The notes under the pieces were generated by a model. The model was not told the DNA's origin and did no database searches. It saw only the letters and a program-made list of their open reading frames with translations. A program made the translations under genes and the position numbers. From Tilletiaria anomala UBC 951 (lineage: Eukaryota; Basidiomycota; Exobasidiomycetes; Georgefischeriales; Tilletiariaceae), in contig NW_013546960.1 of NCBI RefSeq assembly GCF_000711695.1, positions 41,944 to 105,943 on the forward strand: a DNA stretch of 64,000 bases, in the 5' to 3' direction. Each line of letters opens with the position of its first letter. Position 1 is the first letter of the stretch. Positions 24,074-35,500 of the stretch are shown in pieces.

Positions 24074-24078
24074 TCTCA
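24074..24078. repeat. Target-site duplication, left copy (TCTCA)
   Basis: Directly abuts the left LTR; identical to 28559-28563 beyond the right LTR. Five bp is the usual copia duplication size. Confidence 0.85.
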
Positions 24079-24337
24079 TGAAGGGATGGGTCGTTGCGAG
24101 GAAGGTAGTTGCTCAGACCTCTTGTTGTTCGCTCCGCTACACAAACTCTGGGTGTTGCTGCTCCTTATATATATCCACAAGGTACTGACTTTCACATGTA
24201 GCCATTGTACCTTGGTCCTTGATATCGAGCCTCTCGCAATGTTCGATGATGTTCTATGGGGTATGCTGCTTAGACGTACTTTTCTTCGTTCTCTCGGTTG
24301 GCTCGCAAGTCTGTGCTGTCGCTGCTCCTAAGTCACA
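24079..24337 (-). repeat. 3' LTR of the copia element
   Basis: Begins TGAAGGGAT and ends GTCACA on the plus strand, about 259 bp. Aligns with 28302-28558 along its whole length (shared blocks include CTCTTGTTGTTCG, GCTACAC.AACTCTGGGT and GTTCTATGGGGT), with many substitutions. Confidence 0.85.
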
Positions 24338-27300
24338 CTTTGGCAGCCTAAGCTCATTTCGTGCAGTCGACGACACCGGCTGCCGCGCGATGCTTTTTAA
24401 TTGCTTGCTCTGGGGATGTTTGGTAAATGGAACAGCCATTTTTAGGGTTGCTGTCGACCCTCTCGACCTTAGCGGTGCAGTTCCCGTGTATACTTGGGTT
24501 CAATTTCGTAGTGCTTGCTTCTTTCATGCTTTCGCTGGTATGCTTCTTTGAGTACTCAGTGCCCGAAAAACACTCTGCAGCCAAGCTGCCTCGCAAGTCT
24601 CCTCACTTGTTGCCCTTCACTCTGCCTCATGTGAAGAAAATGCAACCTTGCTCTGCATTTGCGGCAACCAGTTGATGTCACCCAGTGGGATGGAAAGCAC
24701 GAAGCCGGTTATAGACTTCCTCTCTTTGCTGCTTTCCCAGTCTGAGTCACAGAAGCCTAGTAGATTTGTACTCCTGGCATGCTTTATCACGAGTTTGCAC
24801 GTCCCTCGGATGTACCGCATGAACCTCTCGGCATCCTGCCAAGTTGCGGCTTGTCGGCCTTGCGCTATGTCGCTCAGTCCTGATGCCTGAGTAAGCCAAG
24901 TCGAGCCGTGTGCTTGAGTCCAAGATAGGGCAGAGATCCGCGAGCCGGAGGGTAAGAAATGCTTGGTCTTGATCGTGTCACTAGGCATGCACCTTATCCT
25001 GTGCGTTGGAGGTGGGAGTTGCGACAGCCTTACACTCTGCCATGGCGAACCTTCGAAGTATCGATATTGCTTAGGCCCCCCTAGTTAACAAAACTCTGCC
25101 GGTGTGCGTGTTGCCACTGATCCGTAGGCTGAGGCATTGCTGAAGCGGTCCGAGATCCTTGATGCGGAAGGACTTGAGCAGTATGTCTCGAAGTCAAAAT
25201 ACCGCCTCCTGATACTCGTTTGCGATAACAAGGTTGTCGACATAAGCCATCAAGCCTGTGAAGTTGACATCGATCGTGTGCATGTACAAGCATTAGTTGC
25301 CTTCTCCCCTGGTGACGCCAAGGCGCCGAAGGGTCGCGTCGAACTTACAGTCCCAGTTTGGCCTCCTTGCTATACTGCGCAAATGTTTTGCGCAAACACA
25401 AGTGCTTGTCGGTCGAGCACTGCACTTCGGCGGGTGGTTCTGAGGTAAACTTTCTCCTCACATTCGCCGTAAACGTAGGCAGTCTCTATGCTTAGATGGC
25501 GGAGCTGCAGGGTATTCATGGTGGCCAGAGCAATCTGTGCAGAGAGTGATCAGTCGGAAGACTGGCACATAAGTTCTGTGAAAATCTTTCACGTCGATCT
25601 GTGAGAAATCCCTGGACACTTAGTCCCACTATATACTGCTGTATGTTACTATCGCCTTCGAGTTTGACCTTAAATAGCTAGTTCGTGCCCATGTCTCGTC
25701 CAGCCTATAGCAGTCTTGCCTCAACGCGTGTTTCGTTGTTCTTGGGGCTGTTGAGTTCGCACTTGGTTGCTGTCTCCAAATTTTCAGCATCGTCGCTTCC
25801 CGAAGCTTCCGTGTAAGCGCGAGATTCTGCTGGATCGGAAGAAATAGTGGCTAATAAGTAAGATGGCGCTACGCAACAGAACTCGCCAGATTGCTTATTG
25901 GCACGAGTCGACCTTTATCAAGGCGGGTACTTGGCGCTTTTGTAAGGGTCACTCTTCCTCGAATTATTGCGTTCGTGCCTGCTGCTGCGCCAGTCGCTGT
26001 CCCTTCTCCTCGTCAGGTTCACCTAGCATGTGCTCCAATACGGCTGCTTCGGGAGCATCACTGGTAGTGCTTTCGCAGTCAACGGTTGCATGCTCCTTTT
26101 CATCAGTGCGCACAGGCCTGCCAGGTGTGTCGATAAGTTTCACGTGTCGAGACCGGATGAGCTGCTTAATACGGATATTCCAGATATGGTACGTCATGGT
26201 GCAGTCGTATCGGACGAAATGGTCCTTGAACCCACGCTCGTTCGATTTGGTATATTGCAGGGCTTTGTCACGCATGAAGTAGGCCGTTGAGCCCATTTCG
26301 CGAAGGTGGTCGAACGATATCCTGTGATTGCGGTATGCTCCTTTTAGATTCTGGGATACCGTGCAACTGTTGCGATACGCAATGCTTGCGCTGTGATTGT
26401 TAGTGTAGGTGACTGCTGCGACCCAACGCACCCCAGGGTGCCTTTCCAGCTTTGACTCACTTTTCCATGCTCAGATCGTGTTGAAGAGAGTCAGGTTAAG
26501 ACGTTCGGCGCGCCTGTTCCGTTGCAAATGTATGGGGCTGACCCTTCCTATCGCATATCATATTGTCGCAGGGGTTGCTACACCCCCATGTTGACATATT
26601 CGCAGAAGGTATCCGAGCGGAGGAACTTATCCCCTTGCTCATCTCCTTCTCTAGCAGATACCGTTGTCGATGATTTCGGTAACATTCTTGCGATTTGTCA
26701 GTATATGAACCCAGACATTGCCCTTGATTTCGGCTGTGATGGCCAGAATGCAAAGCGCACCACCTGTAATATCCCTGAGCAACGGTCCGGCGACTCCTGC
26801 ATGCATCTTTAAAGCGCATGCCGTCCTCGCCTTTATTCCCTTTTCGTGCAGTACAGGGAGTGGGCCGCATTTCCGAGTGCGCACGCTTCACATGCGCAGA
26901 CAGCTTCTGTGACGGGCAAGACCTTCACCCTGCAGGTCGCATTGTGAGAGTCACATCCTTTATGGCCGAGGCATCGGCACCACGGCTCACTGTTTGCATC
27001 TGCACGACTGTATAGGCCGACATGTTTTGCATTACGGCGGTGGTTCTCAGGATTACAGGGAGAGCCATAGTGCCTTTTTGGAAATCTGTCCTTATGGTCA
27101 ACTATGCAATTTCTACAGCCAAAGCAACCATCGCTCCATCCTTCTTGAGCGTGATAAAGCCACTAGCTTTCCGCCAGTTTGACTCCACTGACAATGATGT
27201 GGTCCCGTTGCATGCCTTTGACTTCAAGTGCACTCTTGAGATAGATGTCAATGACGACGCCCATATCGGTCTTAACACTGATTGCTCCATAGTCGCCGTT

Positions 27301-28301
27301 GATTACTGTACTCATTGCGCCGCCATTTGCGAGCTTGATGACGGCAGAGTCCTTAACATTGTTGGTGAGAGCAGCGCCTTTTGAGGGGCAAGGTGGTCCA
27401 AAGATCCTGTGTCGAGGATGGTATTGTCGTTGATGTTTGCTCGCTGCTGGGTAATTCTGCATATGATGAATCCCGTCATAATACCTGTCGAAGCGGCGGG
27501 TGGATTTTCGGTCGAGAAGTGACTCTGTGCACTTCTTTTCGATTGACATGTGATTTGTAGGTGGCTTTGCCTGCTGCATTTTCAGCAAGCTTTCTTTCTC
27601 TTGCCACCAAGCGTGGAATGCTTGCTGAACATGATTGTGAATGACGTCTCCCTGACATTGCTACGACGCCAGTGAAGCTGATTCTAGAGCTGTACTGCGT
27701 CGTTGTTCCCTTGTCAACTCATCGCAAGACTGCTAGTGAACCTGAACAATATTGTAGTATGAGTCGAGTCCGACATGACTGGCAAGGCAGTAGATAGGTT
27801 GCCGGCATTTTGACTCCTTGTGCGTTGAACTTACGGTACTAATTGCAACGCGGTCGAGGAACTCCTGCATGCTCGTCGCTAACCCTTTCTTGACGGTCCA
27901 AAAGTCTCTCTTAAGGAAGAAGTGGGCAACTCCTTTTTGGTTTGGTACCTGGCTTCCCAAGTGTCCCATACCTCTTAAGTTGTTTCCTCCATGCGGATCG
28001 AGCCAGTGATCTTGTCGTCAATGATAAGCGCCAGCGTCGCCAAGGCCCCCTCCTGTCTGCGCATGTATTCAGCAACGGTGCTGTCGTTGCTCAGCGGCTT
28101 CCTGGCTGTGCTGGTCACGTAGCCACACAGCCCGGTCTTAATCATCATGGCTTTGAAAGCCTATGCGTCGTAGTTATCACCATGCAGTTTCTCAATGCTG
28201 ACGGTGGCACCTATCGAGGTCGCATTTGCTCCCGTCTTAGTCCTCTGCGGCAAGTTCCTTGAGTATTCAAGTCAGGCTTCGTGTTTGGGTTAGTAACCGG
28301 T

Positions 28302-28558
28302 TGAAGGGATAACTCATTACAACCAAGATAATTGGCTCAGATCTCTTGTTGTTCGTTGCGCTACACGAACTCTGGGTACTGTGTACAGTTCCTTATACAT
28401 CCCCGTGCTGGTTTCACCTGCAACCGCTGTAGCTTGGCCTTTATTATCGAGCTTCCCTAGATGTTCGATGCGTTCTATGGGGTGTGTTATTTCGATGTGC
28501 TTCGCTCCGTTGGCTCTGTTACTTAGTGCGTCCACGTTGCCGCTGCTCTTGCGTCACA
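28302..28558 (-). repeat. 5' LTR of the copia element
   Basis: About 257 bp, same ends as the other LTR (TGAAGGGAT...GTCACA on the plus strand). In element orientation it starts TGTGAC and ends CCCTTCA, keeping the TG...CA rule. Confidence 0.85.
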
Positions 28559-28563
28559 TCTCA
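28559..28563. repeat. Target-site duplication, right copy (TCTCA)
   Basis: Directly abuts the right LTR end GTCACA; matches the left copy exactly. Confidence 0.85.
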
Positions 28564-29665
28564 CGGCAATTACGGTAGCACTCTCCGAGATTGGAGTTGA
28601 GGATCACCAGATCGCTCACCTCCTCGGGGTTGACAATGTACTCGCTGACGTGGCTTCCAGAATCCCGCCTGCAGTCGTCGCATCAGTAGGACCTAGGCTA
28701 TGCACGGTTCAATTTCCCTTAGAGTGGCACGTGCGTGTCGCGCAGCAAAGTGCAGATTCGTTCTGCAGCGTGCAGCGAGAGGCGTCTTGCCAACTCGAGT
28801 AGGCAGCTCAGGAGCCCATGACCGTCCCTCGCGCTGACATGCTACGCGATACGTTGGAACGATTCCGCCTCAAGGACGACTTGCTCTATCGTGTCAATTT
28901 CCCGATATGGGATGGCGAGGATACAGATGCTATACTGGTGGTGGTCGTGCCCAACACTGAGATCGAATGCATCCTGCAATTCGTGCACGGGACCACTGCT
29001 CAAGCACGGAGACGGCAGTTTGTCCTTGCTTTCTGGCACCCCTACATGCTCCCATCTTTGGCAGCGAACGCGGCTGAGTTCACGCGCCGTTGTAAGGGTG
29101 TCAAGCCTCTCGCGGCATCGCGCCACTGCAGGTAGCGATGGGAATTCGACCTGGCGGGAGTGGGCTAACACGTTTGTGTGGATCACGGACACGTTGGCCC
29201 TACAGGCGTAGCGTCGCAGCGTCAGTGAAAGTTCTTCCCCCTGGTATGAGAAGGCATCGGGGTACGTCGCCGCCAGAGCGGTCACTCCCCTTCCCGCTAA
29301 GCGCACGACACAGCCACTGTGCTACATGCACTTTGGTTCCGACCCTATGGTCCGCCCGCGGCATTGACTTCCGATAACGCAGTGGAGTTGAAGAGCAATG
29401 TAGTCATTGACGATTTGCGGGCTCAAGGTTGCACGTTCGTACCCTCCTCTCCCCTCAGTCCGTCCGCGGAGACGGCTGTCAAAAGGGTGAAGGAGGGCTT
29501 GCGGGTCTACATGACGGATTCGTGCTTCACGGAGCTGTTGCAGGAAGGCGGCTGGCGTTGTCTATCTGACATGATCGTGCATGCGTTGAATACTATCCAC
29601 TCGGAGGCAGCAGGAGTACAACCTGCCAAGATCACGATTTGGGCCGGGAAGGGTGTATTGTTGTG
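28564..29665 (+). mobile_element. Ty3/gypsy-like pol relic (RNase H end and integrase)
   Basis: Plus-strand remnant of a gypsy-type polyprotein. It begins with the RNase H end, readable as DHQIAHLLGVDNVLADVASR near 28607 (compare the H-PG-DN-ADALSR signature). An in-frame TAG near 28798 follows. Next comes the integrase zinc-finger region (DDLLYRVNFP, then VVVVPNTEIECILQFVHG and C-type residues to 29135). After frameshifts the integrase core appears at 29319-29665: RPYGPPAALTSDNAVEL, LRAQGCTFVPSSPLSPSAE and VKRVKEGLR, equivalent to the second Asp and the DG-AER region of the DDE domain. Stops and frameshifts make it inactive. No LTRs or duplication could be found, so its ends are undefined. 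Confidence 0.78.
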
Positions 29666-32519
29666 AAGGACGGAAAGGAACAGGTGACCATGGATCCAAC
29701 CCCTGCCACGGCATGGGCCCCGCCATCGGCACATTCACCAGGGTCTCCCCCCCCTCTCTCATCTCTCATGACTTACGCTGGACTATGGTAAATGCACATG
29801 TATACACCTCATACTTGGGTGAATCTAACCACTATCCCTACCTTCGTACAGTGCCTCTGCGCATCTGGAGATTGCTCTATTGTGAGCGCCGACCGTCGAA
29901 ACAGGTGAGGTATGGATTCGGCGCGATGTGCGAAAAGACGGAGGGTCAGGTGGAAGAAATTCGACTCGCGACAATCCAACAATTTTCAATGAAAAGCAAT
30001 GGTTAACAACAAAAATTGGGATTGCATCGGAACAAAGGCAAATACCTATTGGTCGGTACCCATAATCAAAAAAAATTAACATCGCAAGTAGAATGATGAG
30101 CATCGTTCATGAGTTTGAACACTCGCGCGGTCCCAGTTGAACAGTGCTCTATTCTGTTTGCATTGGGTGCAAAGATGCGATCACACTGTTCCGATCGTAC
30201 CTCCATGATCATGGATGAGGCGCGATAATCATCAATAATATTGGATCGCCTTGGAATAAAGAAAGTAATTTTTCAACGGCATGCATAAAAAACCAAACAG
30301 TACTTAAAGTAGCCATAGGTGTTGGTCCTTGTTCCTTAGCTCGAGGCTGATGCAGTTCTTTGCTTTCGGTGCGAAGTTGCGATTAGACCGGCCTTTGGCC
30401 GTGATGGAAAGGAAAGGACGTGGGCCATTAGCACCTGGAGTTTGCAACTTGTGTCATGAACATCGAATGGCGGGCGTCTGCTTTCGAGGTGTTGTCGCTG
30501 CAGGTGACCTGGATGCCGTGGGTGCATGGGCAGTGGACGCAAATATCCTCGATAAGCGAGTTGACCGATCTTTGATTTCGAACACAATCGCAAGCAGTTG
30601 TCACATTTCGTCCATTTGAAACCCCATTTGGACAGCATCACATAGTCAAAATGATAGTTTGGCCCAACTTGCTTCGATTACGCCCTTGTTTCATGCTCGC
30701 GTGGAACTTAGGACGGAAGGATCACGACAATGCCCGCCACGCGCTTGGCACTGGACAGCGCACCTCCAACAGTGAAATTTTCACGAGAGCGCAATGGCTT
30801 GATGCCCAACAGGTTCGCAGCTGTTCGAGCTTCGATTACAGCGAGTCCCTCGTTTCGACCCAGCGTCCCCACATAATGTCTTGCCTCTCGCTGCAAGGCA
30901 ACGGAGCGCACCATCAATCTCTCGTTCAACTTTTGGAATCCGCATCCGTCATTTCAGGTCAGTCTAGCCAGGTATAGAAGCACGGCGGGGCCAACAAGTG
31001 ATCCTTCTTTCGCATTCTAGGTTGGAAGTATCAGCCGGGTTTGCATCCAAGACGCGTAGGGCTGAGCTGAACGAGGTCGCACGGCGCAGACTCGCCTCCA
31101 TGAAGGGCGTCAGGAGCGATGGAATTGAGTCAGATGAGGAATGCACGTTGTCCTCCTGACGATGGCAGCTTCCGGTGCATCAGTTGCTCTTGAACTGGGT
31201 CAATGTTTAGACGGCATTTCGCGCTGGAGCGACAGCATCGGAAAGGAGTGAAAAGTAGTAGAGAGGGCCTTTGATTATGGCTGATTGTGGAACGATGGAG
31301 ATCCAGTCGACCGTTCAGCGTACTGTGTCTTCGTGTAATGTGTTGCTATCGGCCGAAACGGGGCGCTCGAGACCCATTTGCGTGGGTTGAGGCGCTTTCC
31401 ACCGATTGAGGCATCAGTAGAGTGACCAAGGCCCAGACGGTCAGCCAGGTACCAGAGCACACATTTGCAGCGGGCTGTGGACTAGCTGCGTGTGGCCTGG
31501 CCCGTGCAGCCCAGTGCAAGCTGCAGCCGAGCAGCATTGCACGGAGCCCTTGCCGGCTGCCAATGGTTTAGTCGCGCCAGCAGCCGTTGCTGAGGAGCGA
31601 GACAAAGGGGCCAAACAACACCACAATCCACTGGCCAGGATTCCAGTCTGTTGGCTGTAGTTCTGTAGAGTTGGTCTCCATCACACCCTCTCGGGTCGAG
31701 TTGCGATCCGATCACTACCGAACCAACCCGAACGTCTACACTTACCAAATGCCGCTCCCCAGAGTCCAGCAGAGTATCTTCGTCCGGTCGACCATGTCAT
31801 CGTTCGCCAGTTATGCACGGCACATTCGTTTCTCGTCTGCACTGCTGCCCTTCCACTATCCTTTAGCTGTGCAACTTACAAGCCTGGTCGGGGAAGCCGT
31901 TGACATCTGGTGGTCTCCTGATTGCCAGAATCCGCAATTCGCTTTGCGTGTAAATGCTCATAAGATACATATTGGACACTGGCCACGTGTCACTTCGCTT
32001 CCATTTCAAGCTCATCGACCACCTTACCGCTAGAGCAGGCTGGGGCTCGCTTCTCGCAGACTGTGGGACCACGGGACTTGCTTGTTTCACATGACATCAT
32101 AACCTGGCAACGCAGTCCCCTCGGCTCGTTTCAGTATTATCCTGACCTTTACATCTGCGCCCAACGGTCGTCGTCTCCCATCTTCATCTCTCGTGCTCGT
32201 TGGGTCCATACGCTTCAGTAGAACTTAGTCCATCTCGGGTATCTGGTTACCGAGCGCTCAGCAAGGTTGCAGCCTAAGCCTTATACCCCGACAGGTCTGC
32301 ATTCTAAGTGAGTCCTCACGTGAATGATTGCTTAGGCCAATTTCCGGGACAAATACACACAGATCCTATAAGGACGCTTGCTTGAAGAACGATTGGTGGA
32401 TCGAGCGTCCCTCTTACTGTACGGATCGTCTCGTCTGTCCTGGTGACGGCAACCTCGAGAAAAGGGCCAGCGTGTCGAGCATTTTTCTGTCGGGTACAGA
32501 GGTTGGAACGCTCATCACA
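29666..32519. other. Unassigned 2.9-kb stretch downstream of the retroelement relics
   Basis: Contains the likely tail of the gypsy relic (to about 29,760), an AT-rich segment (29,980-30,320), a zone of short minus-strand frames (30,336-31,146), and the GDB1 promoter and 5' UTR. One minus-strand frame reads KWTKCDNCLRLCSKSK (30,550-30,620) and a neighbouring frame at the same place is Cys-rich in a spacing reminiscent of a broken Zn(II)2Cys6 finger. Another (30,708-30,929) reads NERLMVRSVALQREARHYVG. I could not link these into a gene and recognise no family, so this could be pseudogene debris. Confidence 0.35.
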
Positions 32520-35500
32520 ATGCCCTCTGTCGCTCTCATCAGTCGACGTCAGCCTCAAGGCATCGCAGCCTTTGACAACATGTCAAGTCTTCTGCAAGTC
32601 TTCGAATTGAATTTGGAGGAGGACGGTAGCCCAGGTTCTGAAAGGGCTGTGAGTGTCGCCTCCAATGCAGCTGGAACGGGGCTCGAACTGAAGCTTTTGC
32701 GCGTTCTGCTTCCCCAGTATGTCCGCTTGCCGCCCCCAGTGAAGCCGTATGTGCTGAGGTTCACGATTGAAGCTGGCGGATCTGCTTGCCGCGATGGCAG
32801 GCTCTGGACAAACTTCCCACCTCGCGGCTCCGAATTTGATCGGAAGAAATTCTGGGAGCACAAGTCAGTTGGAATGATAGGTCCTGACCAGCTTGAAGTC
32901 TTCTCATCTTCTCATCTTCCTCTATGTCCGTGCAGGCTTCCTACCGACTTTAGCAAGCCGATTCAACTCGACCTTTGGATCACACACGCAGGTGTCTTCG
33001 AATTCTACGTCGAACATGCCGCACCTATACAACGATCGCCTTACCCGACAAAAGAGCAGCCCATCTGTCTTGGCGCAAGTGGGATGGAGCGCGTCAAAAG
33101 CAAGCGGGGGTACTTCAACGTCGACCCGCTCCTGCGGCTCCCTAAACGCACACCTGTTCTGGGCGGCAATGGTGGCATGGTGCTCAAGGATGTCATCAAT
33201 CTGCCTCAGGACGGCATCGTGCTGCAGTCTTTCGTTGCCAAATGGGCTGGCGGCCTGAGCTCATGGGGCCCTCATCTCGATCTCGCACGCGACTCGGGAT
33301 ACAACATGTGGCACTTTCTTCCCTTGCAAGTGCGCGGCCAGAGCAACAGCCCCTACTCGCTCGCCGATCAGCTGGATTTCTCGCTCGACCTTTTCGACGC
33401 AAAGGCAGGTGCTTCAAAGACCAGGGCGGACCGTTTCAAGACGATGCAAACTTGGTTGAATCGGATCCGATCCGAATGGGGAATCCTGAGTATGACAGAT
33501 GTGGTGCTCAATCACACGGCAAACAACACTCCTTGGCTCTATCAACACCCCGATGCCGGTGAGTTTCGTTTGGCAGCTGTTACACTACAACGACTTTCTG
33601 AATGGCGAATGCCCCTTGCGGCTTATGTGTTCACATCAGGTTACAATATTGTCAACTCTCCACATTTGACGCCCGCTGAGGAGCTGGACCGCAAGCTCAT
33701 GGAGTTCTCCGCATCCCTCAGTGCGCTTAACTTGCCCACTCGCGTCACTTCGCAGTCCGATGTCGATGCCATCATGAGTGGCGTCAAAGCTCACGTCCTC
33801 AATCAGCTAGAACTCTGGCAGTACTATGTCATCGATGTCGAGGCTCACACGAGAGCGTTCCAGACTGCCTGGGGCCAGTCCGATGCTGCGTTGACCAAGC
33901 TTCCTGAACAAGAGTCGCTTGATGACAAGGGCTTGGACGACGCTTCTGCGCTGCTCCAGAAGCACGCCTTGCGCAATCGAATGGCACTCTCTTCTCGCTA
34001 CTGCACAGATATCGAAATTGGCACTGCTATCGGCATTATGCGATCGCTTGGCAGGTCCAAGCCAGATGGAGACGTGTTCGAAGCTTTCAAGAAAGCGTTA
34101 GACGCCATCAACGTGCCTCTCTATACCGTCTACGATGACGACCTCAAGGCCATCACGGCCAACCTCGAGGGCCGTTTGAAGTACCAACGCCTAGATCCAC
34201 GCGGACCTCAGCTTGGCGAAATCAGCCCAAGGTGAGTAGCGAGAGGCACGGCTGTGAAGAAGTGGTAACTGACGTGGCGAGCGCCGCCGCAGCTCGCCCT
34301 TCTGCGAACCATACTTCACACGTCTCGATCCAAAAGACCCCAGAGCAAAAGGTCAGAATCCGAAGAGTCTTGCGCTGGCGCACAATGGGTGGATCTGGGC
34401 TGCCGACCCTCTGGTGGACTTTGGCACATCTGCCTCAAGAGTGTACCTACGGAGGGAGCTGATTTCCTGGGGCGACTGCGTCAAGCTCCGCTTCGGCAAG
34501 GGCCCAGAAGACTCTCCATTCTTGTGGAAGCACATGGAGGAATACGTCAAGTCTATCGCAGTGCTCTTCGACGGCTTCCGGATCGACAATTGCCACTCTA
34601 CGCCGATTCATGTCGGCGAATTTCTTCTAGACGCCGCTCGAAAGGTCAACCCCAACCTGTACGTTTGCGCCGAGCTTTTCACCGGTAGCGCCGAGATGGA
34701 CGTGTACTTCGTCAGCCGCCTCGGAATCAACAGCTTGATCCGCGAGATGGACAATGCGAACGATCCGAAGGAGGAAAGTAGGCTGCTCTATCGCTTCGGT
34801 GTCAACAAGCCAGTTGGATCCATGGACGACGATTGTTTGGCCAAGGAGAGCGTCATGCGAGAGCCTCTCAAGGGAAAGGCTGTCAAGTGTATCATCAAGC
34901 CTCTCCTCGGCTCGTCTCCCCATGCGCTGTTCATGGACATCACACACGATAACGAGACACCAACCGCAAAGCGCACAACCATTGATGCCTTGACGATGGG
35001 TGCCCTCGTCGCCTTTTCCTGGTCTGCAATTGGCTCCACTCGTGGATTCGATGAGCTGTACCCCAAACATCTTGATGTCGTTCAGGAAAAGCGACAGTAT
35101 CGCGCCTTAACATCGGTGGAACAGGCAGCAATTGGGCCTGTACGCCGCATTCTCAACCATCTTCACACCGAGATGGTCCTCGAGGGGTATGCAGAAGGTC
35201 ACATGCACCAGGAGAATGACGTGAGTGTCGGGCTGCGCCCACCTTTGGAACCTGGAAGTTTGCTGAACCCAAGTGGGGTGTGGCCAGTACATCATCGTCC
35301 ATCGGATTCATCCTGTCACCCACAAGGGCTATGTGATCGTTGCACGTACAGCGTTCCATGATTCTACCGATGAGCGCGGCTTTCGTGAGTGGAATTGTAA
35401 TAGATTTTGCGGACATTCAACTGATGCATCAGAACGACTAGTCTCTCCGATCATCTTGAAGCGGACTAAGGTTTACTACATTTTCGGCAAGACCTTGCGC

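Larger units (their letters stand above)
24079..28558 (-). mobile_element. Decayed Ty1/copia LTR retrotransposon
   Basis: A 4,480-bp element on the minus strand, flanked by 5-bp target-site duplications TCTCA (24074-24078 and 28559-28563) and by two diverged LTRs. Internal order in the element's own direction is typical copia: gag remnant (about 27970-27550), aspartic-protease region (VIKLANGGAMSTVINGDYGA near 27340), integrase (GPLPVLHEKG near 26860; FDHLREMGSTAYF near 26300), reverse transcriptase (AYVDNLVIANEYQEAVF near 25240) and RNase H (FMRYIRGTCKL, GFCDSDWESSKERKSITGFV, 24988-24617). Integrase preceding reverse transcriptase identifies copia rather than gypsy. Every domain is broken by stops and frameshifts and the YVDD active site reads YVDN (25233-25244), so it cannot be autonomous. 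Confidence 0.9.

Noticed and set aside
28640-29135. Intact host gene at 28818-29135
   Set aside because: Sequence fits the gypsy integrase zinc-finger region and is joined in frame (through a TAG) to the RNase H end upstream.
32328-32519. Upstream extension of GDB1 before 32520
   Set aside because: The frame is open back to a stop at 32325 but has no ATG, so it is taken as 5' UTR.
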